Positions 1 to 7,686 of a DNA stretch of 64,000 nt are shown one piece after another. The stretch is from an uncultured Oceanospirillales bacterium (GTDB lineage Bacteria; Pseudomonadota; Gammaproteobacteria; Xanthomonadales; SZUA-36), in the NCBI GenBank assembly GCA_913055655.1, contig CAJXKA010000001.1, positions 992,842-1,056,841 of the forward strand, written 5' to 3'. Each line of letters opens with the position of its first letter. Within the stretch, counting starts at the first letter, position 1. Position numbers and translations under genes: made by a program. The notes beneath the pieces are model-generated. The model was not told the origin of the DNA, made no database searches, and saw only the letters and a list, made by a program, of their open reading frames with translations.

Positions 1-2
1 CC

Positions 3-1970
3 ACTGGGCAGGCCCGTGAACTGCCACTTTTTGAAGTGGACGGCTATAAGCCGCTGATCACCTCGATGACACATGACGAAGAGGGTCGCCTTTGGCTGGG
101 CACCATGATCCACGGCGTCATCACCGTGGACATGGCGACCGGGGAATGGTCGCGCGCGTCGGATGGTGAACTTGGCGAGCCCGGGCAATTGCCCTCCCTG
201 CCGCAGATGAGCCTGGTGGCCAATCGCGACGACCTGTTTATCGGCACCTGGGGCAGCGGCATCTATCGAACGCAACTTGACCCCGTGCCCTTCCGGTTGC
301 ATGAAAACCAGGGCACGGCGCCGGCGCTGAGGAACGACAACATCACGGCCATCATGACCACGGATGAGGCTGGGCGCCCATGGGTCGGCAGTTTCGGTGG
401 CGGGCCACAACGGCTCGACTTCGATTCTGGCGACGTGCTCTCGCCCAGCACGCCCGATGGCAACCTCAGGGTGTCCGGGGTGCTGGACATGGCCGTGGAT
501 ACTCAAGGCCGGTATTTCGCCGCCACCACCGACGGCCTGTTCGAGTTTGACGCGACCGGCGCGCAACGGGGTGTCCAGGCCCACCGGCCCGGTGCGCAGG
601 ATGGCATCGGCGCCGGCTACGTCTCCGCCCTGCTGCCCACTGCCGACGGGGATTTATGGGTCGGTGTCATGGGCGGCGGCCTCTACCTGCGCGATGGCGC
701 CACCGGGACGTTCCAACCCTTCCGCCATGACGCCAGTGATCCTAAGTCACTGAGCGGTGACTTCGTCACGACATTGCTCGGTGACGGCGACGGCCGCTTC
801 TGGGTCGGCACGCGTTCCAATGGCCTGAACCGCTGCAACACTTCGTCGTGGGACTGCGAACGATTCGGGCCCGGCCCGGACGGCCTTGGGCATCACCACG
901 TGACCGCGTTGCACCGCGATCGCCGTGACCGGCTTTGGGTGGCCACGGATGGTGGTGGCCTCTATCGCGCCCGGATCGATTACAATGGCCAGGTGACCGG
1001 CTTCGATCACTGGGGCCGTGAAGATGGCTTGCTGGGCAACGGCATCATGTCCATCGAGGAGGACGTCGACGAATCGCTCTGGCTGAGCACCCGCCAGGGC
1101 CTGTCGCGTATCCAGCCGGCCACCGGCAAGGTTGTCAATTACGTCGCCGAATCCGGCCTGCCGGAAAGCCATTTCAATGCGCGCGCCTCCGCGGCGGACG
1201 CCAGGTACATTTATTTCGGCTCAATCGACGGCGTGCTCGGTTTTCCCACGGGCAGCCTGCTGGAAGAGCGCCAGCCACCGTTGGTACGCATCACCGGCCT
1301 GCAACGTGCAGCGCGCGGCGACCAGCCACGTTCGGTGCCCATCGGCCAGGTGCTCGATATTGCCTGGGGTGAAGTCGTCACCGTGCGTTTCGCCACCCTG
1401 GACTACTCCGAAACGGCGCAGGACTACGCGTACCGACTGGCGGAGGATGACCCCTGGACCACGCTGGGTACCCAGCGACAGGTGATTTTCCATGGCCTGC
1501 CGCCGGGACGTCACCAGTTCCAGGCCCGCGGCCGGGATATCTATGGCCAGTGGGGCGAATCAGCATCGCTGGAGATCCTGGTTCACCCCCCGTTCTGGAT
1601 GACGACCTGGTTCCGCGCCGTGCTGGCCATCGCGCTTTTGCTGCTGGCCTGGGGATTCCATTACCTGCGGCTGCAGCGGCAACGGCGGATCACGCGAGAA
1701 GTGCAGCGATTGGGCGAGAAACGTGAATCGGCCCTGGAACAGGCGCTGGGCAGCGATGCTGAATTGTCAGTGCTCACACCCCGCCAGAAAGAGGTCCTGC
1801 AGCTGGTCGCCGAGGGCTACACCACGAAAGAAATTGCCGACCTTCTTGACCTGAGCGTAAAGACCGTCGAGGCCCATCGCGCCAACCTGATGGAGCGCCT
1901 GGACATCCATGATGTGCCCGGACTGGTGCGTTTGGCCATCCGGGCACGGCTCGTTTCACCGCACGAGTAA
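3..1970 (+). CDS. Two-component-style beta-propeller sensor with LuxR-type HTH output (5' truncated)
   Basis: The frame is open to the window edge, so the N-terminus is missing; an internal GTG at 36 is only the first possible start inside the window. Repeats such as LWLGTM, WVGSFGGG, LWVGVMGGG, FWVGTRSNG and LWVATDGGG are typical blades of a Reg_prop ligand-binding propeller. They are followed by a Y_Y_Y domain (about residues 420-515 counted from the GTG), one membrane helix (WFRAVLAIALLLLAWGF) and a charged linker. The last ~65 residues are a LuxR/FixJ helix-turn-helix (LTPRQKEVLQLVAEG, TTKEIADLLDLSVKTVEAHR). The usual histidine kinase is absent, so this looks like a one-component membrane regulator that senses a periplasmic signal and binds DNA directly. 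It lies just upstream of, and in the same direction as, an exported-protein cassette that it may control (inference). Domain calls come from motif recognition. Confidence 0.85.
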   Translation, partial: TGQARELPLFEVDGYKPLITSMTHDEEGRLWLGTMIHGVITVDMATGEWSRASDGELGEPGQLPSLPQMSLVANRDDLFIGTWGSGIYRTQLDPVPFRLHENQGTAPALRNDNITAIMTTDEAGRPWVGSFGGGPQRLDFDSGDVLSPSTPDGNLRVSGVLDMAVDTQGRYFAATTDGLFEFDATGAQRGVQAHRPGAQDGIGAGYVSALLPTADGDLWVGVMGGGLYLRDGATGTFQPFRHDASDPKSLSGDFVTTLLGDGDGRFWVGTRSNGLNRCNTSSWDCERFGPGPDGLGHHHVTALHRDRRDRLWVATDGGGLYRARIDYNGQVTGFDHWGREDGLLGNGIMSIEEDVDESLWLSTRQGLSRIQPATGKVVNYVAESGLPESHFNARASAADARYIYFGSIDGVLGFPTGSLLEERQPPLVRITGLQRAARGDQPRSVPIGQVLDIAWGEVVTVRFATLDYSETAQDYAYRLAEDDPWTTLGTQRQVIFHGLPPGRHQFQARGRDIYGQWGESASLEILVHPPFWMTTWFRAVLAIALLLLAWGFHYLRLQRQRRITREVQRLGEKRESALEQALGSDAELSVLTPRQKEVLQLVAEGYTTKEIADLLDLSVKTVEAHRANLMERLDIHDVPGLVRLAIRARLVSPHE

Positions 1971-2012
1971 ACGCCTCCAAACCACTGATAATGATAGTTT
2001 TATATGCCTTTC

Positions 2013-2057
2013 TAGGGGAATCCCCTACGGTAGAATCACCCGACTAGGGGCTGCCCC
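2013..2057 (+). promoter_or_regulatory. Dyad operators next to a -10 box upstream of the exported-protein cassette
   Basis: A perfect 7-bp dyad with one central base, TAGGGGA-A-TCCCCTA, spans 2013-2027. A -10-like TAGAAT follows at 2031-2036. A second, smaller dyad, GGGGC-T-GCCCC, spans 2047-2057. The shared TAGGGG starts lie 32 bp apart, close to three helical turns. No good -35 is visible 17 bp before TAGAAT, which fits an activator-dependent promoter. The adjacent LuxR-HTH regulator is the obvious candidate ligand, but that link is inferred. The rest of 1971-2164 shows no gene. Confidence 0.5.
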
Positions 2058-2164
2058 AATTCCTTTTCCCTGTCGACTGCCGCTAGGTTGCTGCCACGTG
2101 TCCGCAAACCGGCGGGCCGGAAAGGAGCACACTCATTAAGCACCCGGTCAACAGGAACCGAATC

Positions 2165-2332
2165 ATGCAATGCGGAATGGCCGCACTGGTCATTCTGATC
2201 CTGCTGTTCTTTGTGCTGGCGCCTTCTTCCAATGCAGTCGCCCTGACAGACCCCAACGCCCCTTCCCCGACCTGCCATGACGTCCTCGTCGCGACACTCA
2301 CTCACCCAACCATTCCCCAAGAGGAGAATTAA
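2165..2332 (+). CDS. Small exported peptide, 55 residues, unknown function
   Basis: The ATG at 2165 follows an AGGAA about 9 bp upstream. The frame runs 55 codons to TAA at 2330-2332, and the next gene starts at GTG 2335, only 2 bp later. The N-terminus (MQCGMAALVILILLFFVLA) is a strong hydrophobic segment with a plausible signal-peptidase site after SSNA. The short mature part is Pro/Thr-rich (DPNAPSPTCHDVL) and contains a single Cys. The ribosome binding site of the following gene (GAGGAGAATT) lies in its last codons, suggesting translational coupling. I recognise no family. It could be a small secreted peptide, or a leader ORF whose translation opens the next start. Length and composition alone cannot prove it is made. 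Confidence 0.5.
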   Translation: MQCGMAALVILILLFFVLAPSSNAVALTDPNAPSPTCHDVLVATLTHPTIPQEEN

Positions 2333-2334
2333 CC

Positions 2335-2967
2335 GTGTCGACACCCAAGATCCGTCGCCGGGCGGCTGCCGTTGCAGTCATGGCCATGTTGTTGGTGGCC
2401 CCGTTTGCCCACGCGATGAAAATCAAGCAGCAAAACCTGGTCGATCTGATCAGTGATTCACAGAACATCGTCCATGGTCACGTCAAGTCCGTCACCGACG
2501 GTATCGATGACAAGGGCGTTCCGTACACCGAGGTCACGATCTCCGTGGGCAGCAGCGCCAAGGGCAAGAAGCTCGACGGCCAGGATGTCACGTTCCGCCA
2601 GTTCGGGCTGTTGAAGCCGCGCACTTTCCCCAACGGCAAGACCCTGCTGGCGGTGACGCCGGAAGGCTTCCCGAAGTGGGTGGAAGGCGAAACCGTGGTC
2701 GCGTTCCTGCGTGAGCCGGCCTCGCTGACCGGCCTGCAGACCACCGCCGGCATGGGCCAGGGCAAGTTCCGCCAGGTCAACGGCATGCTGGTCAACGAAT
2801 ACGCCAACGCCGGCCTGTTCGAAGGTGTCGAGATCGACACCGCGCTGACCTCGCCCGAGGAACGCAACATGATCACCCAGCCGGGTGCCGTGGACGCCGC
2901 GGCATTCATCGACCTCGTCGGTCGCGCCGTCGAAGGCAACTGGATCGAATCAGGGGAGATGAAGTAA
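2335..2967 (+). CDS. Exported protein of unknown function, partner of the metalloprotease
   Basis: GTG start at 2335 with GAGGAG about 8 bp upstream; 210 residues. A twin-arginine-free Sec signal peptide (RRRAAAVAVMAMLLVAPFAHA) ends near residue 27. The mature protein begins with MKIKQQNLVDLISDSQ and reads as a compact beta-rich domain (GHVKSVTDG, VTISVGSSAKGKK, VTFRQFGLL). I know no catalytic motif in it. Its stop codon overlaps the ATG of the metalloprotease gene (TAATG at 2965-2969), so the two are almost certainly co-translated. Possible roles are a propeptide-like chaperone, inhibitor or substrate adaptor for the protease; this is inference from position only. Confidence 0.75.
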   Translation: MSTPKIRRRAAAVAVMAMLLVAPFAHAMKIKQQNLVDLISDSQNIVHGHVKSVTDGIDDKGVPYTEVTISVGSSAKGKKLDGQDVTFRQFGLLKPRTFPNGKTLLAVTPEGFPKWVEGETVVAFLREPASLTGLQTTAGMGQGKFRQVNGMLVNEYANAGLFEGVEIDTALTSPEERNMITQPGAVDAAAFIDLVGRAVEGNWIESGEMK

Positions 2968-5420
2968 TGAAACGCACCAGCATTAAAATCGCAATCGGCC
3001 TCGCGCTGGCCACAGCCGGCACCGCGCACGCGGCCGGCCCGCTTTACCTGTGGCAAGGCGGCGAAACGCCGACCCCGTACAAGTGGGATACCTCCAACGG
3101 CCCGATCCCCGTCTACACCGACGGCGGCCAGGCCGACGCCAACGGCGTCCCGACCTTTACGTTTGACGCCGCCGGCGAGTTCGCCTTCCTGACCATCGAG
3201 CGCGCCAACGAAATCACCGCGTTCGCATTCAACGAGTGGAACTCGGTCAGCATGTCGACCTTTGACGCGCAGATTGCCGGAACCATCGAGAGTGTTACCG
3301 GCATCGCGGACGTCACCGGCGCGAATGCCACCGAAATTTACGACGTTGAGAACGGCTACGGTTTCTTCATCAACTACGACACCGACGGCAGCATCCTGGA
3401 AGACTATTTCGGTGTCAGCCGTGACGGCGTCCTGGGTATCGCCTTCCCCGAGTGGGCCGACGAGGCCACCGGCGAGATCACCGAGGCGACGGCCGTCATC
3501 AACGGCTGGTACGTGTACGACACCGATACCGAGGGCAACATGATGGCCGGCGTGTTCACGCACGAATTCGGTCATGCCATCAACCTGTCGCACACGCAGG
3601 TCAACGGTGACCTGGCGTACGCACCGGTATTCGCAAACCGCACCGCCGGCCCGCGCACCTGCGAGAACCTGCCGGAGATCCAGTACTTCCAGCAGATTGA
3701 AACCATGTTCCCGTTCATCTCGAACGGCTCGCCGGCAGCCGAAGCCCAGAGCGAAATCAGCGTCACCGACGACAAGGTCGCCATCTCCAACCTGTACCCG
3801 ACGGCGCAGTACGCGACCGAACTGGGCTCAATTTCCGGCGTCCTGCGCCTGAAGGACGGCCAGACCGAGTACAGCGGCGTGAACGTGATCGCCCGTAACG
3901 TCAACAACCCGTTCTTTGACGCCGTCTCCGCACAGTCCGGTGACCAGACCCAGGGCCTGGTGGGCCCCGATGGCCGCTTTACCATCAACGGCCTGACGCC
4001 GGGTGAGTCCTACGTGCTGTACATCAACGAGATCTGGCAGGGCGGTTTTCCGACCGCGCCGCAGCCCATCGTGTCCCAGGCCGAGTACTGGAACACCGCC
4101 GAGGGCAGCGACCCGGCCACCGATGACGTCTGCGACGCCACGCCCATCGTGGCGGAAGCCGGTGTCACCAAGACCGCTGATATCACGTTCAACGGTTACA
4201 TGGACGGCATCCAGTACACGCCGATCATCTCCGCATTCCTGACCGATATGGCCAAGAACGGCCGCTCCTCCGCCGGCCAGGCAGGATCGACCGCGTTCAA
4301 GTGGGATGCGATCCATGGCTTCAAGGTGCTGGGCGAGGGTATCGTCGGCGGCAACGTGAAAACCAACCGCAATGGCAAGTTGCTGACCGTCATGCACGAC
4401 CGCAACGGCAATGGTATCGGTGAGGCGGCCCTGTTCCAGTTCAAGGGTGAGTCACTCAAGGGTGACATTCAGCACCTGGGCGACCTGAACGGCAACACCT
4501 GCGGCGGCGCCGGCCAGGCCGGCATCAATTCCAGCTACCCCTGGGACGTCGACGCCGCGGGTCACACCGTGGTTGGCACCGCCTACGTGGATACGGATGG
4601 CGATGGTGGCTGCACCAGTTACAGCAAGCAGGAAGTCGTGCCCTTCATCTGGACCCACGGCAAGGACGGTGGCATGCGCCAGCTGGATAACAGCGGCATT
4701 CCACGCACCACCACATGGGCGCGTGCACACGCCGTATCCGGCAACGGCAAGGTCGTACTGGGTAACAACGGCGGTTCCGCCGCTCTGGCATGGGTCGAAG
4801 AAGGCCCGGTCAAGGTCCTGTATGGCGGCGAGTACAGCGCCCGCGAGGCAACCGCTGTCAATTACGACGGTACCAGGGTTGCCCTGGACACGTTCAGCAA
4901 AGGTCCGGTGCTCTGGAATCCGTACACCGAGGAGTACACCGAGATCGGTAGCCTGACCTGGTGTGTTGACCTGCCCTACAACCATTTCTTCCTCGGCAAC
5001 CTGTGCGAGCAGGGGTTCACGCCGGAAGAAATTGAAGCGGCGGTCGGTCCCGTTGCCCTGCTGCCCATCGACATGAACGATGACGGTACCGTGATCGTCG
5101 GTCGCGGCGGCAGCCTGCGCACCGGTACGGTCGGCGGTCTCTACGTGGAAGGCCTGGGTTGGATGAGCCTGGCGAACTTCTTCAAGCGCCAGGGTGTCGC
5201 AGAAGCATTCGACTTCCCGATGGACAACCCGCTCTCCGTTGACGGTGACGGCAACAAGCTCGTTGGCGGCCTCGCCGGCGCGCAGATGTCCTGGTACGTC
5301 GACATGAGCGAAGTATTCGTTTGTGAAGATGGCAAGGATGTCAGCACGACGTTCCCTGATGGGCTGGTCAACAAGGTCCAGAACGGCGCCGAAATCGGCC
5401 GCTGTGCCTTTATCGACTGA
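2967..5420 (+). CDS. Secreted metzincin-like zinc metalloprotease with C-terminal repeat domain
   Basis: 817 residues with a Sec signal peptide (MKRTSIKIAIGLALATAGTAHA). The catalytic region holds HEFGHAINLSH at residues 199-209, matching the metzincin pattern HExxHxx(G/N)xxH with Asn at the variable position. A likely Met-turn follows at Met247 (ETMFPF), and the final helix (DDKVAISNLYP) resembles the end of matrixin domains. Residues ~285-355 resemble a carboxypeptidase regulatory-like beta sandwich (ISGVLRLKDG, GPDGRFTINGLTPG). The C-terminal half contains propeller-like or HAF-like repeats (WDVDAAGHTVVGTAY, HAVSGNGKVVLGN, ATAVNYDGTRVALD). No autotransporter, T9SS or PEP-CTERM tail is seen. 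It is predicted to act outside the cytoplasm on unknown protein substrates. It overlaps the preceding gene by one base and is followed by a strong terminator. Confidence 0.8.
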   Translation: MKRTSIKIAIGLALATAGTAHAAGPLYLWQGGETPTPYKWDTSNGPIPVYTDGGQADANGVPTFTFDAAGEFAFLTIERANEITAFAFNEWNSVSMSTFDAQIAGTIESVTGIADVTGANATEIYDVENGYGFFINYDTDGSILEDYFGVSRDGVLGIAFPEWADEATGEITEATAVINGWYVYDTDTEGNMMAGVFTHEFGHAINLSHTQVNGDLAYAPVFANRTAGPRTCENLPEIQYFQQIETMFPFISNGSPAAEAQSEISVTDDKVAISNLYPTAQYATELGSISGVLRLKDGQTEYSGVNVIARNVNNPFFDAVSAQSGDQTQGLVGPDGRFTINGLTPGESYVLYINEIWQGGFPTAPQPIVSQAEYWNTAEGSDPATDDVCDATPIVAEAGVTKTADITFNGYMDGIQYTPIISAFLTDMAKNGRSSAGQAGSTAFKWDAIHGFKVLGEGIVGGNVKTNRNGKLLTVMHDRNGNGIGEAALFQFKGESLKGDIQHLGDLNGNTCGGAGQAGINSSYPWDVDAAGHTVVGTAYVDTDGDGGCTSYSKQEVVPFIWTHGKDGGMRQLDNSGIPRTTTWARAHAVSGNGKVVLGNNGGSAALAWVEEGPVKVLYGGEYSAREATAVNYDGTRVALDTFSKGPVLWNPYTEEYTEIGSLTWCVDLPYNHFFLGNLCEQGFTPEEIEAAVGPVALLPIDMNDDGTVIVGRGGSLRTGTVGGLYVEGLGWMSLANFFKRQGVAEAFDFPMDNPLSVDGDGNKLVGGLAGAQMSWYVDMSEVFVCEDGKDVSTTFPDGLVNKVQNGAEIGRCAFID

Positions 5421-5506
5421 TCGGGCCTGACTCCCGACCGCGGGTTCACCGCGGTCGCGGTCCGACGGCCTTCGCGTGGTTCTTCCCCCTTGATCACGCG
5501 TGGAAT

Positions 5507-5535
5507 GGGCGGGGCTTCGGCCCCGCCCTTTTTTT
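5507..5535 (+). terminator. Rho-independent terminator of the exported-protein cassette
   Basis: Perfect 9-bp stem GGGCGGGGC / GCCCCGCCC with a TTCG loop, followed directly by seven T residues (5529-5535). It closes the 2165-5420 operon. Confidence 0.93.
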
Positions 5536-5536
5536 A

Positions 5537-5565
5537 TTGCAAAACCAGTCCATTACGCGTAAAGT
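5537..5565 (+). promoter_or_regulatory. Candidate sigma70 promoter of typA
   Basis: TTGCAA (5537-5542), 17-bp spacer, TAAAGT (5560-5565). It begins 2 bp after the terminator T-run and would give a leader of roughly 45 nt before the typA ATG. Confidence 0.5.
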
Positions 5566-5615
5566 GCGCGCCCTTCCCGGCCTGCCCGGCCATCGCTTTC
5601 CCGAGTCCTGAGTTC

Positions 5616-7460
5616 ATGATTGAAAACCTTCGAAATATCGCCATCATCGCCCATGTCGACCATGGCAAGACCACGCTGGTGGACCAGCTGCTGCAACAGT
5701 CCGGCACCCTGGGTGACCGCGCCGCTGCGCCCGAACGCGTGATGGACTCCAATGAACTGGAGAAGGAACGCGGGATCACGATTTTGTCGAAGAACACGGC
5801 GATCACCTGGAACGACGGTGAGACCACGTGGCGGATCAACATCGTTGACACCCCGGGCCATGCCGACTTTGGCGGCGAGGTGGAACGCATCCTCAGCATG
5901 GTCGATTCCGTGCTGCTGCTGGTCGACGCCGTCGACGGGCCGATGCCGCAGACGCGTTTCGTCACCCAGAAGGCGTTCGAGATGGGCTTCAAGCCCATTG
6001 TCGTCATCAACAAGATCGACCGTGACGGTGCGCGGCCTGACTGGGTGCTGGACCAGACTTTCGAGCTGTTTGATCGCCTGGGTGCAACGGACGAGCAACT
6101 GGATTTCCCGGTGGTCTATGCCTCTGCCCTGCGCGGTTACGCGAGCGATGACAGCGCGGCGCGCGACGGCGACATGACGCCGCTGTTCCAGACCATCGTC
6201 GACCAGGTGTCACCACCGCAGGTCGATACCGACGGCCCGTTCCAGATGCGCATCACCACGCTGGACTACAACACCTACGTGGGCGTGATCGGCGTCGGCC
6301 GCGTGCAACGCGGCACCGTGTCGCCCAACCAGCGTATCGCGGTCATCGACCGTGACGGCGAACAGCGCAATGCGCGCGTGCTGCAGGTGCTGGGTTTCCA
6401 CGGCCTGGACCGCGTCGAGGTGGACAGCGCCAGCGCCGGCGACATTATCGCCATCACCGGCGTGGAAGGCTTACGCATCTCCGATACGCTATGTGACCGC
6501 GAAGCTGCCGAGGCCCTGCCCGTCCTCAGCGTCGACGAACCGACGATCAGCATGACTTTCCGCGTTAACGATTCGCCGTTCGCCGGCCGCGAGGGCAAGT
6601 TCCTCACCAGCCGGCAGATTCGTGAGCGACTGCTGCGCGAAGCCAGCCATAACGTCGCGCTGCGCATCGAGGAAACCAACGACCCGGAGAAGTTCCGGGT
6701 GTCCGGACGTGGCGAACTGCACCTGTCGATCCTGATCGAGACCATGCGCCGAGAAGGCTACGAACTGGCCATTTCACGACCTGAAGTCATCCTGAAGGAG
6801 ATCGATGGCCAAACCCAGGAACCGTACGAATCACTGGTCGTCGACCTCGAAGCCGATTACCAGGGCGCGGTCATGGAAAAAATCGGCGAACGCCGCGGCG
6901 TGCTGCAGGACATGCAGCCCGACGGCAAGGGCCGTATCCGCATGGATTACATTATCCCCGCCCGTGGCCTGATCGGGTTCCAGTCCGAGTTCCGCACGCT
7001 GACCGCCGGCACCGGCCTGCTGTTCCACGTATTCGACCATTACGGTGCCTACAACCCGGCGCCGATCTCCACGCGCAACAACGGCGTACTGATCTCAAAC
7101 GGCACCGGCAAGTCCGTGGCCTATGCCCTGTTCAACCTGCAGGAACGCGGCCGCATGATTATCGAGGGCGGCGTGGACGTCTATGAAGGCCAGGTCATCG
7201 GCATCCACAACCGCGGCAACGACTTGACCGTCAACCCGCTGAAGGCCAAGCAGCTGACCAACATCCGCACGCAGATGAAGGACGACGCCACCACCCTCAG
7301 CGCGCACCAGGACATGACCCTGGAACAGGCGCTGGAATTCATCCAGGACGATGAACTGGTGGAGGCGACGCCGGAAAACATCCGCATTCGCAAGGCGCAC
7401 CTGAAGGAACACGAGCGCCGCGTGGCGGAACGCAACGCGAAGCGGGCTGAAGAAGGGTGA
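5616..7460 (+). CDS. typA: Ribosome-associated GTPase TypA/BipA
   Basis: 614 residues, about the usual length. A translational GTPase related to EF-G/LepA that binds the ribosome and assists 50S assembly and stress or cold adaptation. G1 is AHVDHGKTT (residues 12-20). [13 protein letters not shown] and NKIDRDGA follow as G2-G4. The later TypA-specific region includes [17 protein letters not shown] and the C-terminal region that contacts the A site. The frame is open to 5490, but the family N-terminus [17 protein letters not shown] begins at ATG 5616. No strong Shine-Dalgarno is visible. The stop codon lies at the edge of the octamer-repeat region. Confidence 0.96.
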   Translation: MIENLRNIAIIAHVDHGKTTLVDQLLQQSGTLGDRAAAPERVMDSNELEKERGITILSKNTAITWNDGETTWRINIVDTPGHADFGGEVERILSMVDSVLLLVDAVDGPMPQTRFVTQKAFEMGFKPIVVINKIDRDGARPDWVLDQTFELFDRLGATDEQLDFPVVYASALRGYASDDSAARDGDMTPLFQTIVDQVSPPQVDTDGPFQMRITTLDYNTYVGVIGVGRVQRGTVSPNQRIAVIDRDGEQRNARVLQVLGFHGLDRVEVDSASAGDIIAITGVEGLRISDTLCDREAAEALPVLSVDEPTISMTFRVNDSPFAGREGKFLTSRQIRERLLREASHNVALRIEETNDPEKFRVSGRGELHLSILIETMRREGYELAISRPEVILKEIDGQTQEPYESLVVDLEADYQGAVMEKIGERRGVLQDMQPDGKGRIRMDYIIPARGLIGFQSEFRTLTAGTGLLFHVFDHYGAYNPAPISTRNNGVLISNGTGKSVAYALFNLQERGRMIIEGGVDVYEGQVIGIHNRGNDLTVNPLKAKQLTNIRTQMKDDATTLSAHQDMTLEQALEFIQDDELVEATPENIRIRKAHLKEHERRVAERNAKRAEEG

Positions 7461-7464
7461 GATC

Positions 7465-7686
7465 GCTGCGCTTACGCGCAGCTCGGTGAGATCGTCGCGC
7501 TTCGCGCGACTCGGTGAGTACGTAGCGCTGGCGCGCTACTCGGTGAAACGGTGAGACGGTGAATCGGGGAATCGTTTCGCTTCGCGAAACTCGGTGAGCC
7601 GGGCTACGCCCGGCCAAAAAACCGTCTCACCGTTTCACCGTCTCACCGTCTCACCGACTCCCCGTCTCACCGTCTCACCGACTCCC
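7465..7686. repeat. Octamer tandem repeats plus five hairpin units between typA and DAHP synthase
   Basis: Five different perfect hairpins lie at 7465-7482, 7494-7510, 7522-7539, 7574-7590 and 7598-7614 (for example GTCGCGC-TTC-GCGCGAC and GTTTCGC-TTC-GCGAAAC). The first four are each followed by TCGGTGAG or TCGGTGAA. Four octamers GTGAAACG, GTGAGACG, GTGAATCG, GGGAATCG fill 7543-7574. Eight octamers in the opposite orientation (CGTCTCAC, CGTTTCAC, CGACTCCC types) fill 7623-7686. The two sets can pair into a long outer stem. The array contains the stop codon of the DAHP synthase gene. It sits between two convergent genes and may act as a two-way terminator or RNA-processing element (inference). 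Confidence 0.85.

Noticed and set aside
2478..3593. 371-codon minus-strand frame opposite the 210-residue protein and protease
   Set aside because: The sense frames have signal peptides, ribosome binding sites and a catalytic motif; the antisense frame has none.
7465..7686. Possible CRISPR array
   Set aside because: Units are 7-8 bp or hairpins of changing sequence. There is no 25-40 bp direct repeat with unique spacers and no cas genes.
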